Shown in pieces: positions 1 to 7,331 of a stretch of DNA of 9,730 bases. The position numbers were made by a program, and so were the translations under genes. The notes beneath the pieces are model-generated. The model was not told the origin of the DNA. It saw only the letters and a list, made by a program, of their open reading frames with translations, and made no database searches. Numbering within the stretch: position 1 is the first letter of the stretch; each line of letters starts with the position of its first letter. This stretch comes from Tidjanibacter sp. GTDB taxonomy: Bacteria > Bacteroidota > Bacteroidia > Bacteroidales > Rikenellaceae. The stretch is from contig JAGBYS010000068.1 in NCBI GenBank assembly GCA_017628675.1, forward strand, positions 1 through 9,730, read 5' to 3'.

Positions 1-1
1 C

Positions 2-2833
2 GTGGGTGCAGACATTACCGCAGCCACCGTTTCGGTTAAAGCCGAGGTGCTCAATGTTGTGAGCTACATCATCAAACCCGTCGAGGGCGAGATGACTGCC
101 CCCACCGTTGAGGAGATCTTCGCTCAGGGTACTATGGTTGCTCTCGAGAAAGAGGGCTTAACCCAGGTGACCCTCCGTAATCTGGAGGCTGAGACCAACT
201 ATGTGACCTACTGGGCAGGCCGTATTTCGGCCGACAAGGTATGGAGCGAGGTTAAGGAGTTCAAGTTCAAGACTGCTGCCGAGCCCATCATCCCCGTGCT
301 GACCGCTAAACTTGGCGCTGTGGAGTCGACCACCGCCGAGATTAAGGTCTATGCAGAGAATGTTTCGCGCATCGCCTATGTGGTTAAGACCGCTGCTGAG
401 GCCGAGAGCGAGGGTGCTCCCAGCATCCAGAGGATTTTCGCTACCGGTAAGAGCGTGGCTCTCGAGTCGGGCGACAATCTGGTGACCATTACCGCTCTCT
501 CGCCCAACACCGAGTATGTGGTTTACATCGCAGGTGAGATTGCCGTTCTTGAGGAGTATATGGAGGAGGTTATCACCATTGGTGGCATCAAGACCTCGGA
601 CTTTGCTCAGGATATCACCGTTCGCGATATTCACTACCGTGGCTTCACCGTTGATGTAAGGGTTGATCCCAAAATCAAGGAGCAGAACCATATGATCAAG
701 TGGGCTACTATGAGCCTTTACACCTACAACTCGCGTGGCAATGCAGACTACTTTGCTCTGAACCTCCACGACACCGCTTGGGGTGGCATCAACCTCTTCA
801 ACGAGAGCCGTTCGCTCATCATCGATGAGGCACACAGCCTCTTCGATGCAGGTGGTGGCCAGAAGGAGACCTATTGGGAGGGTATCGTTCCCGGTCAGCC
901 CCAGGTTGTAGCAATGGGTGAGTATCGCCGTGGTGAGCACTGGGGTGGCTACGGTATGGGCTACTACCGTCCTATGTTCGACGAGGATAGCTACCTGATT
1001 GACCAGAGCAAGAGCGATGTACGCATCGACGAGACCCCCTACTGGACCGGTTTCTACCAGAGGGTACACGTTCAGGTTCAGAAACCCGAGCCCCTGCCCG
1101 AGGATCTGGTAGAGGTAGAGATTACCCCCGGTCCCGCAGACGCACAGGTGAAGGTTTGGGCCGATGAGTCGATCGACAGGGTTGCCATTATGATTATGAG
1201 TGAGCTCGAGCACGGTATGGCTTCGCAGGCTATCGACGAGGAGCATATGCAGTGGTTTGCAACCTCTCTGGAGGCTTCCTATGCAGGTGTAACTATGATT
1301 GTAGACCCCTATCAGCCCGAATACAATCTCAATGGTACCATCTACACCGCTCTGAGCGAGTACTTCTACGACATTCCTCGTGAGTCGAAATACTGGGTAT
1401 ATGTTGTAGGTCTGCGCGGCGATGTTGAGGGTGACGGCATCCTCGATGGCCACGAGCAGGTATTCAAGAAATATGAGTTCTATCTGAGCCAGCCCACCAA
1501 GCCCGCACCCAAGTTGGAGGTTACCGCTCTGGAGTCGACCTCGCCCTTCGAGGTTAGCTTCAACATCAAGTGCCCCACCAAGGACGCTGTGAAGGCTAAG
1601 GCTATCTCCAACTACGAGAAGGAGTGGCTTATGACCGGTATGTCGGCACAGGAGATCGTGGACAATTACGGTATAGAGCTCGGTACTCTTGAGCTTTTGC
1701 AGATCAACTCCGACGAGGGTCTTATCTTCACTCTTCCCTCGCGTCCCAACGAGAACAACTACCTGGCCGCTATGGTTGCCAACGACGAGGGCACCGAGAC
1801 CTTCTCGGATGCAGTTATCGCTCGTTCGCTCCCCGAGCCCGCTGCCGATAGGGTAGAGAGCGCTCTGTTCGAGAGCCTCAAGGGCGAGTGGACCGCTACC
1901 GCTACTGTTGCCTACAGCCTCTACGATGTTGAGCAGGAGATCTATGTTCCCCAGACCGCTACCCACACCTCGAAGATCACCATCGGTGACTTTGAGTATC
2001 CCGAGTCGCTGGATGAGGAGGCTTACGAAATCTTCCGCAGACACGGTGTGGATCGCGCTACCGCCGATGCATACTATGCAGAGTTCAAGGCTGCTGCCAA
2101 GACCTTCATTGACAACACCCGCGCTCAGAACCGCATCCTTATGAATGGCTTCGACTTCGGTGGCGACATTCTGCCCTACTTCCAGTATGCAGATCCCTAT
2201 GGCCTCTTCATTTCGGATACCTACAACGGCTATACCAGCGAGATGCCTCTCTATGACTTCGGTCCCAAGTGGTACCTCGAGGTTGCTGCTGATGGCTCGG
2301 TATCGGCTCCCTTCAATGTGAACTACTTCACTCCTATGTCGAGCTGGTATGCAGAGAACAATGCAATCTATGAGTCGCACTTCATCGCCTACGATCCTAT
2401 CAATGGTCTGCCCGTAGGTTATATGGGTGACGCCGAGGGCAACACCGTGAATGGTTACTTCCCCGTGGAAATCTCGGAGGATGGCAACACCATCACCGTT
2501 AAACCCCTTGTTCACAGCGGCATCAGCTACTATCCCAACTCGGCCGTATTCTACGGTATGGGTCAGTATAGCGTAAGCATCGCTGTAATCTCGGATGTAG
2601 TCCTCACCCGCAACACCTCTTCGGCAGTAGCACCTGCTAAGGTTGTGAACAAGAAGAAGGCCGGTTCGGTGAAGAAAGAGATGGTGAAGGCCAACCAGGA
2701 GATCAAGACCCCCGCTCGTCCTATGAGCCGTGGTGTCATCGGTCCCAAGGTTGAGCACACCCTGGTTGCAGGTCCCAAGAACTTCTCGGCAGAGGAGAGG
2801 GCTAACCAGTGGATCCAGAGCCGTCGCAAATAG
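2..2833 (+). CDS. Large secreted/surface protein with fibronectin-type repeats, 5'-truncated by the window edge
   Basis: Function is unknown; an extracytoplasmic cell-surface role is inferred from the domain style. The frame is open to the left edge. The GTG at 2 is probably an internal Val, because it lies inside a repeat that aligns with the next one. Two ~95-residue Fn3-like repeats occupy about residues 1-92 and 98-198; they share a 'Y-(I/V)(I/V)-K' strand, an 'IFA(Q/T)G..VAL' segment and a 'T.YV.Y.AG' strand. A larger beta-rich region follows (about 200-355), then two more diverged Ig/Fn3-like segments (about 360-500 and 500-615). From about 618 to 870 there is a lipocalin-like C-terminal domain opening with 'LKGEWTAT' and closing with the strand 'DVVLTR'. 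The last ~71 residues form a Lys/Arg-rich tail. The missing N-terminus would be expected to carry a lipoprotein or Sec signal. The gene ends with TAG directly before a strong terminator. TTA, CTA and TCA codons are almost absent. Confidence is high that it codes, low for any function. Confidence 0.9.
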   Translation: MGADITAATVSVKAEVLNVVSYIIKPVEGEMTAPTVEEIFAQGTMVALEKEGLTQVTLRNLEAETNYVTYWAGRISADKVWSEVKEFKFKTAAEPIIPVLTAKLGAVESTTAEIKVYAENVSRIAYVVKTAAEAESEGAPSIQRIFATGKSVALESGDNLVTITALSPNTEYVVYIAGEIAVLEEYMEEVITIGGIKTSDFAQDITVRDIHYRGFTVDVRVDPKIKEQNHMIKWATMSLYTYNSRGNADYFALNLHDTAWGGINLFNESRSLIIDEAHSLFDAGGGQKETYWEGIVPGQPQVVAMGEYRRGEHWGGYGMGYYRPMFDEDSYLIDQSKSDVRIDETPYWTGFYQRVHVQVQKPEPLPEDLVEVEITPGPADAQVKVWADESIDRVAIMIMSELEHGMASQAIDEEHMQWFATSLEASYAGVTMIVDPYQPEYNLNGTIYTALSEYFYDIPRESKYWVYVVGLRGDVEGDGILDGHEQVFKKYEFYLSQPTKPAPKLEVTALESTSPFEVSFNIKCPTKDAVKAKAISNYEKEWLMTGMSAQEIVDNYGIELGTLELLQINSDEGLIFTLPSRPNENNYLAAMVANDEGTETFSDAVIARSLPEPAADRVESALFESLKGEWTATATVAYSLYDVEQEIYVPQTATHTSKITIGDFEYPESLDEEAYEIFRRHGVDRATADAYYAEFKAAAKTFIDNTRAQNRILMNGFDFGGDILPYFQYADPYGLFISDTYNGYTSEMPLYDFGPKWYLEVAADGSVSAPFNVNYFTPMSSWYAENNAIYESHFIAYDPINGLPVGYMGDAEGNTVNGYFPVEISEDGNTITVKPLVHSGISYYPNSAVFYGMGQYSVSIAVISDVVLTRNTSSAVAPAKVVNKKKAGSVKKEMVKANQEIKTPARPMSRGVIGPKVEHTLVAGPKNFSAEERANQWIQSRRK

Positions 2834-2855
2834 TCGGACATAATCCCAAAACTCC

Positions 2856-2891
2856 AGAGGCAGGTTCGCTAAAGAACCTGCCTCTTTTTTT
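2856..2891 (+). terminator. Intrinsic terminator of the plus-strand surface-protein gene
   Basis: A perfect 12-bp stem (2856-2867 with 2874-2885) closes a 6-nt loop and is followed by an uninterrupted T run to 2891. It begins 22 bp after the TAG stop, the normal place for a Rho-independent terminator of this gene. Confidence 0.95.
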
Positions 2892-2930
2892 GTGGGCCCC
2901 ACCGCCCGCCCCCCTCCAGACCTATATACA

Positions 2931-2966
2931 AAAAACACGGGTATCTTTTTTGATACCCGTGTTTTT
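2931..2966 (-). terminator. Intrinsic terminator of the minus-strand operon (potentially bidirectional)
   Basis: A perfect 15-bp inverted repeat (2931-2945 with 2952-2966) surrounds a 6-nt T loop. Read on the minus strand, the GC-containing stem ends in a run of five T, 31 bp past the folE stop codon. The five A at the left arm become the T run on one strand and the T at the right arm on the other, so it could stop transcription both ways. Confidence 0.92.
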
Positions 2967-2996
2967 ATGAGTGTGGGATGTGTGCCCGAAGGGGGA

Positions 2997-3593
2997 TTAG
3001 TGCAACTTTGCGCCGATGAGCTCCAGGAACTCCTGGCGGGTCTCGTGGTGGTTGAGGAAGGCACCGCTGAATGCCGAGGTGGTCGTTATGGAGTTCTGCT
3101 TCTGCACGCCACGCATCTGCATACACATATGCGCCGCCTCAATAACAACTGCTACGCCAAGTGGGTTGAGGGTCTCCTGTATGCAGTCGCGAATCTCCAT
3201 CGTGAGCCTCTCCTGCACCTGCAGGCGGCGGGCGAAACTCTCCACACAGCGTGGAATCTTCGACAGGCCCACAATCTGACCATTGGGTATGTAGGCGATG
3301 TGTGCCTTGCCGTAGAAGGGCAACATATGGTGCTCACAGAGCGAGTAGAGCTCAATGTCCTTGACGAGTACCATCTGGCGGTAGTCCTCCTTGAAGATGG
3401 CGCTGCGCAGAATCTCAGCGGGCTCCTCGGTGTAGCCCTTGGTGAGGAACTGCATACACTTGGCCACCCTCTCGGGGGTCTTCAGGAGTCCCTCTCGCTG
3501 GACATCCTCGCCCAGAAGGCGCAGAATAGCCTCGTAGTGCTCCATCAGCTGGGCTGTGGTTTCGGGGTCGTAAATCTCCTCTCTTTTGTACAT
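2997..3593 (-). CDS. folE: GTP cyclohydrolase I (FolE, type IA)
   Basis: Cytosolic enzyme converting GTP to 7,8-dihydroneopterin triphosphate, the first step of tetrahydrofolate synthesis and also the entry to queuosine-type deazapurines. The 198-residue product shows the family signatures: 'LCEHHMLPF' (85-93), 'GQIVGLSK' (105-112), '[12 protein letters not shown]' (152-163) and 'TTSAFSGAF' (171-179). The zinc ligands are visible as Cys86, His88/His89 and Cys157, and the catalytic His as His155. They match E. coli FolE Cys110, His112/113, Cys181 and His179 at a constant offset of 24, so the C-terminal fold is full length and only the N-terminal extension is shorter. The ATG at 3593 has no Shine-Dalgarno but an A-rich leader, usual in Bacteroidota. 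It is the last gene of the minus-strand operon, 57 bp after the DUF4296 gene, and ends in TAA upstream of the 2931-2966 terminator. Confidence 0.98.
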   Translation of the reverse strand: MYKREEIYDPETTAQLMEHYEAILRLLGEDVQREGLLKTPERVAKCMQFLTKGYTEEPAEILRSAIFKEDYRQMVLVKDIELYSLCEHHMLPFYGKAHIAYIPNGQIVGLSKIPRCVESFARRLQVQERLTMEIRDCIQETLNPLGVAVVIEAAHMCMQMRGVQKQNSITTTSAFSGAFLNHHETRQEFLELIGAKLH

Positions 3594-3650
3594 ATCGATT
3601 GTAGTTTTGTGGTTTCTTAGGTTGGTGTATATCTATATCTGGGAGCAGGA

Positions 3651-4790
3651 TTACTCGTTGCTCTCTTTTCGCTTGCGGGGCTGTCCGAAGATGTTGCTCT
3701 CGAGCTGCTCGGCACACTCGATGTGGCCCTGACGCAGACTATCCAGCAGGGCTACTTGGTGGTTGAGGCTGTCTATCTTTGAACTGTTTTTGCGCCTCCA
3801 CTCCTCGCTCCTCTTCTCGAGTGCCTGGAGCTCCTTACCGACCTTACGGGAGAGTGTGTTGAGCGAGTCGGCCTTGTGGATGTGCAGGTCGGCAGCGGCA
3901 AGCTCCACCGTATCGAGGTGTACCCAGACGGTGTCGGTGGGCAGCATAGGGGTCTTGGTGAAGGGGAACTCCCTGAAGCGCATCTGCTCGTCGTAATAGA
4001 TGGCGGGCTTTATGCGGTTGTCGTAGTCCAGCTGTGCGAGTGCCTCCTCCAGGGGTGGGAAGTAGGTGATGCGCAGCGAGGAAAAACTGATGTGGGGGTC
4101 GCTCTCACGACGGGTGTAGTCGGCCAGCACGAGTTCATATCTGGTGGCACCCTTGCGAGGCGAGATGGTTGTTTGATAGTGTTTCTTGTCGCCACCGCCG
4201 GTGAGGTTGTTGCGCATAAGGCTCAGGCGTTTGCCGTCGGCGTCATAGGTGGCGTGCTCCGACTGCAACCTAAGGTTCTTATCGAGGGTATCCACCCTGT
4301 AGCTATACTCCACAACATACTCTCCCTCGTCCACAATGGGCAGCGAGAGGCGCAGACGGGCCGTATCCTTCATTCGGTTGACCTCCACGCTGTGGAGCAC
4401 AAAGAACTCCTTCTGATAGGTGGCCGTGGCCAGCGAGTCGATATATTTCTGGTCGCGCACCCTCTTCTGGTACCCCTCGGAGAGGCTCTCCAGGTCGAGG
4501 ATTGTGGCGTTTATCACATCGCCAAGGCGTGCACTCTTGCGCTTCTGGAAGTTGGCCAGAGTGTTGAACAGGTCGTCCTGCGAGTAGCCATAACGCTCTA
4601 GGATGGGGGTGTAGAGGTCTACGCTGTCGGCCTTGACCTTGTTGAGGTTCACATAGGCGTTCGTGAGGAACATCTCGCGTGCGATTTTCGAGAGCTCCTC
4701 GTCGGGTATGATTCTCTTCTTCGAGCAGCCGCCCAGAAGCAGCGCGCCCAGGATGAGAAGAAGTGTGGTGTATCTAAATGCGTGTTTCAT
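3651..4790 (-). CDS. DUF4296 lipoprotein with long C-terminal extension
   Basis: Predicted lipoprotein of unknown function, 379 residues. The N-terminus is a lipoprotein signal: positive 'MKH..R', a Leu-rich core, and lipobox L19-G20-G21-C22. A DUF4296-type helical domain follows at about residues 27-118 ('IIPDEELSKI', 'MFLTNAYV', 'ILERYGYS'). This family is typical of Bacteroidota and has no assigned activity. Beyond it lies a beta-rich middle region (about 125-290) and a charged heptad-like segment (about 300-354), probably a coiled coil, then a basic end. The start lies inside the upstream permease gene (17-bp overlap), which suggests translational coupling; the lipobox fixes this start. 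Because the permease is of the lipoprotein-releasing LolC/E type, the lipoprotein may be its client or accessory factor, which is inference from adjacency only. TAA stop. Confidence 0.85.
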   Translation of the reverse strand: MKHAFRYTTLLLILGALLLGGCSKKRIIPDEELSKIAREMFLTNAYVNLNKVKADSVDLYTPILERYGYSQDDLFNTLANFQKRKSARLGDVINATILDLESLSEGYQKRVRDQKYIDSLATATYQKEFFVLHSVEVNRMKDTARLRLSLPIVDEGEYVVEYSYRVDTLDKNLRLQSEHATYDADGKRLSLMRNNLTGGGDKKHYQTTISPRKGATRYELVLADYTRRESDPHISFSSLRITYFPPLEEALAQLDYDNRIKPAIYYDEQMRFREFPFTKTPMLPTDTVWVHLDTVELAAADLHIHKADSLNTLSRKVGKELQALEKRSEEWRRKNSSKIDSLNHQVALLDSLRQGHIECAEQLESNIFGQPRKRKESNE

Positions 4791-6030
4791 TCGGTTTATC
4801 TCCTCTCGGTATCATTCGAGAGATTGTGAAATTGGTTATTATCCAGGTGACGGCCAACACCGAGAGCGCAATGCCCACCAGGTCGCCCACACGGAGCTCC
4901 ACGGGGTACTCCTCAATGAGGAAGGTGCTGCCTGGCATCTTGATTACCCCAAAGAGTATCTGAACCAAGCAGACGCCCACGCCCAGCACTATGCCTCCCA
5001 CCACGCCGCGAGCGCCGATGAGCACTCCCGAGAGGGTGAAGATGCGGGCAACGAAGCCTCGGCGGGCTCCGATGGAGTAGAGGGTTGCGATGTCGTTCCT
5101 CTTCTCGGTGATGAGCATCACCAGCGAGCCTATAATCGTAGCACCTGCGATGATGGTCACCAGTAGCAGTATGAAAAAAATGCTCCACTTCTCAAACTTG
5201 GTGGCCTTGTAGAGCGCCTCGTTTGCTTGGTAGCGGCTCTGCACCCGGAACTCCTCGCCGAGCCTCTCCTCGAGCTGTTCCACCACACGCTCAATCCTCT
5301 CTCCGGGGGTGACTGCCACCGCCACGGCCGAGAGTCGGCCCTTGCTCGAGAGGAACTCCTGGGCCCAATCGAGCGAGGTGAAGATGTGGCTCCCGAGGGT
5401 GTTGGCCCTCTCGGAGAGGGTGCCGCTGTGGCGCAGGCTGTCGCTCTTGATGGCCGAGATGGGAAGCAGGGGTGAGATGCTCTCCTTCCTGAGCGAGAGT
5501 ATCTTGAGCGGGCCGTGTACGGCGGTGTTGCGCACCGAGAAGCCGTCGGCGAATATCTGGTCTATATCTCTGCCCACAACCACCCTGCGCAGTTCGCCCA
5601 GTGCCACCTGCCAACTGCCATAGAAGAGCATCTCGGGCTCGTCAAGACCCACCACATCGGTGTAGTTCTCGTCGACGCCTCGGAGCGTGGCGAAGGCCTG
5701 ACGGCCGTGGTACTCCACCATAACGCTCTCCTCAATGTAGGCCGAGTGGTGGGCTACACCTGGGGTCTGCTCGAGTGCCTTCCAGTCGAGCGCCTCAGAC
5801 GCAAAACTCTTGCCTCGGGCAGGGGTTACTATGATGTCGGCCTCGGTGGTATTCGTGAGACTTCTCAGCAGGTTGTCGAAGCCGTTGTAGACCGACAGCA
5901 GGATGACCATAGCAGCCACCGCAACACCAATGGCCACGGAGCTCACCGCTGCGGTGGTGTTAATCACCGAGAGCGACTTGCGCGAGCGCAGGTAGCGGCG
6001 TGCAAAGAGTATGTCGAGCCCCCCTTTCAT
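4774..6030 (-). CDS. FtsX-like ABC transporter permease of the LolC/LolE type
   Basis: Inner-membrane permease, 418 residues, with the 1+3 topology of FtsX/MacB/LolC-E proteins: TM1 about 24-48, a large periplasmic domain about 50-280, then TM segments at about 282-306, 327-362 and 382-404. The N-terminal 'FARRYLRSRK' and the cytoplasmic loop 'EKRNDIATLYSIGA' (309-322) after TM2 are hallmarks of lipoprotein-releasing permeases; that loop contacts the ATPase in known systems. In Proteobacteria, LolCDE extracts lipoproteins from the inner membrane; Bacteroidota carry homologues whose substrates are less well defined. No ATPase (LolD-like) gene is in this window, so it must be encoded elsewhere. 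The gene follows rbfA by 35 bp, and its TAG stop falls within the next gene. The ATG at 6030 keeps the canonical N-terminal helix. An AAGGGG directly abuts the ATG, too close to act as a Shine-Dalgarno. Confidence 0.92.
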   Translation of the reverse strand: MKGGLDILFARRYLRSRKSLSVINTTAAVSSVAIGVAVAAMVILLSVYNGFDNLLRSLTNTTEADIIVTPARGKSFASEALDWKALEQTPGVAHHSAYIEESVMVEYHGRQAFATLRGVDENYTDVVGLDEPEMLFYGSWQVALGELRRVVVGRDIDQIFADGFSVRNTAVHGPLKILSLRKESISPLLPISAIKSDSLRHSGTLSERANTLGSHIFTSLDWAQEFLSSKGRLSAVAVAVTPGERIERVVEQLEERLGEEFRVQSRYQANEALYKATKFEKWSIFFILLLVTIIAGATIIGSLVMLITEKRNDIATLYSIGARRGFVARIFTLSGVLIGARGVVGGIVLGVGVCLVQILFGVIKMPGSTFLIEEYPVELRVGDLVGIALSVLAVTWIITNFTISRMIPRGDKPNETRI

Positions 6031-6065
6031 CCCCTTTCGTTGTCGGTCGGTCTACCTCCCAGAGC

Positions 6066-6419
6066 CTATTTTTTGAGAAGGTTGTCGATATTCTCGATGT
6101 ACTCCAGCGAGTCGTCGAGGAAGAAGGTGATCTCGGGCACCAGGCGCAACTGATTTCTCAGTTTGGCACCCAGCAGTTTGCGAATCTTCCAGCTCTCGGC
6201 CTGAATCCTCTCCATAATCTCCTCGTGGCGGTCGAAGGGGAAGATGCTCAGGTAGATGCGTGCATACTCCAAGTCGGGGCTGACCCTCACGGCCGTAACC
6301 GAAACGATAACGCCCCTAACCAGCTCGGCGCACTCCTTCAGGAAGAGGTTGCTGATGTCTTTCTGTATCTGACGAGCCACCTTCTGCTGTCGGGTGGACT
6401 CTCCAAAGTTGTTCTCCAT
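6066..6419 (-). CDS. rbfA: 30S ribosome-binding factor RbfA
   Basis: Small cytosolic ribosome-assembly factor that binds the maturing 30S subunit near the 5' region of 16S rRNA and is needed for late processing and cold adaptation. At 117 residues it has the usual family length and a single KH-type fold. The opening helix carries 'STRQQKVARQIQKDI' (8-22). The central strand region reads 'VTAVRVSPDLEYARIYLSIF' (41-60), and the last strand 'RLVPEITFFLDDSLE' (92-106) is the family C-terminal signature. The ATG at 6419 has an A-rich leader rather than a Shine-Dalgarno. It sits 36 bp after the beta-barrel gene and 35 bp before the FtsX-like permease. The rbfA-permease pairing is, from general knowledge, common in Bacteroidota genomes. 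TAG stop. Confidence 0.96.
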   Translation of the reverse strand: MENNFGESTRQQKVARQIQKDISNLFLKECAELVRGVIVSVTAVRVSPDLEYARIYLSIFPFDRHEEIMERIQAESWKIRKLLGAKLRNQLRLVPEITFFLDDSLEYIENIDNLLKK

Positions 6420-6455
6420 AATCTCTTTTATATCTATTTTTTTGTTCTTTGTTGT

Positions 6456-7292
6456 TTACTCTGTGATGATCTCGCTGACCACATCCACCGCCTCGGCTAT
6501 CTCGGAGGGTAGGCTCTCCAGGTTGGCTGCTCGTGCTGCCCGGCGCTGTGCGGGGCTGTAGGACCAGCTGCCCGAGTGGTTCCAGTGGTAGGCCACACCG
6601 AGGCTGAGGTTTATGTTGTCGACGGGTGAGCGCAGGAATTGGGTGCCGAGGTAGATGGTCTTGCGCTTGACGATGTCGGAGTAGCCGAAGTAGTAGCGAC
6701 CCTCCAGCATTACCTCCACACGCCCCAGGTCAAGACCCGCACCAAGGCCCACTACAAGGCCGTAGCCAAAGCGGTTGTCGCGCACCGTCTGCCACTCATA
6801 GTCGAACTCCTCCACACGCCCCGTGTCGTTGTCGATGTAGTACTCAATGGAGCCCTGCGAGAGGTTGTAGGAGAGGGTTGCTCCCGCATTCAGGAAGAGC
6901 CTCAGGCGCCCGTCGAGTGCAAAGGCGTGGGGCTGCCACATAATGGGCAGCGTTATGGAGTTGAAGTGGCGGCCATACATATACTGCTTACTGTTCCTGT
7001 CCAGGGCCGCATACTCAAAGCCGCGTTGCAGCAGCTCGAGCTCCACGCAGATACCGCCCGTGTAGTCGTCGTAGAGGTAGGCGCTATCCTTGCCACCGCC
7101 ATAGTAGACCCAGTAGAAACCGCCGTTAAGCTTGCCCCACACGGGGGGTGATGTCCAGTGGGGGTAGAGCCTCACATCGCCCTCGCCCCAGCCTCCCTTG
7201 AGGCCGAAGTATTGCACCTGTGCCGAGGCCACCTGCAGGCCCATAAGGCCCGCCAGAAGCAGCACGATGTATATCTTAAAATGTCTATTCAT
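6456..7292 (-). CDS. Outer-membrane beta-barrel protein (PorT/OMP_b-brl_2-like)
   Basis: Predicted outer-membrane protein of 278 residues. A clear Sec signal peptide (residues 1-24, hydrophobic 'IYIVLLLAGLMGL', cleavage after 'ASA', mature start Gln25) leads into alternating aromatic/glycine strands: 'FGLKGGWG', 'GGICVELELLQRGFEY', 'ITLPIMWQPH', 'LRLFLNAGATLSYN', 'FGYGLVVGLGAGLDLG', 'VEVMLEGRYYFG' and 'NINLSLGVAYHW'. This pattern fits a small barrel of about eight strands. The 'G.vve.ellqrGfeY' and 'sitLPi' strands are typical of the Bacteroidota outer-membrane beta-barrel family (PF13568-like). No specific function or substrate can be assigned. After the last strand (about residue 237) there is an unusual ~41-residue hydrophilic tail, so the protein does not end on an aromatic beta-signal. 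It is the second gene of the operon, 39 bp after the split Ig-like gene. TAA stop. Confidence 0.88.
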   Translation of the reverse strand: MNRHFKIYIVLLLAGLMGLQVASAQVQYFGLKGGWGEGDVRLYPHWTSPPVWGKLNGGFYWVYYGGGKDSAYLYDDYTGGICVELELLQRGFEYAALDRNSKQYMYGRHFNSITLPIMWQPHAFALDGRLRLFLNAGATLSYNLSQGSIEYYIDNDTGRVEEFDYEWQTVRDNRFGYGLVVGLGAGLDLGRVEVMLEGRYYFGYSDIVKRKTIYLGTQFLRSPVDNINLSLGVAYHWNHSGSWSYSPAQRRAARAANLESLPSEIAEAVDVVSEIITE

Positions 7293-7297
7293 TTTTT

Positions 7298-7325
7298 AGT
7301 AATCAGTTGTCAGTAATCAGATGTC
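7298..7325. repeat. Two tandem copies of a 14-bp unit in the intergenic gap
   Basis: The 39-bp gap between the Ig-like gene and the beta-barrel gene holds two adjacent copies of a 14-bp unit (AGTAATCAGTTGTC and AGTAATCAGATGTC, one mismatch), followed by a partial third AGT. On the minus strand it lies just upstream of the beta-barrel gene's A-rich leader and start codon. It may be a simple slippage-prone repeat; no regulatory function is shown. Confidence 0.8.
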
Positions 7326-7331
7326 AGTCTT

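Noticed and set aside
2..4. GTG as the true start of the surface-protein gene
   Set aside because: It lies inside the first Fn3-like repeat (aligns with a Leu in the next repeat), there is no upstream sequence to judge, and no signal peptide follows. The gene is best treated as truncated by the window.
2618..2830. Type IX secretion C-terminal domain in the surface-protein tail
   Set aside because: The tail is Lys/Arg-rich and lacks the beta-strand pattern and conserved motifs of such domains.
158..3064. A 968-codon open frame antisense to the surface-protein gene and into folE
   Set aside because: It is codon-aligned with the sense gene, where antisense stops arise only from TTA, CTA and TCA, codons this genome avoids; the TTA at 158-160 is what ends it. 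It crosses two terminators and shows no recognisable family.
4774..4790. Programmed frameshift fusing the permease and the DUF4296 protein
   Set aside because: Both proteins are complete on their own, and the second has its own signal peptide and lipobox; a simple overlap explains the arrangement.
6028..6040. AAGGGG as a Shine-Dalgarno for the permease gene
   Set aside because: It directly abuts the ATG with no spacing, so it cannot work as a normal ribosome-binding site.
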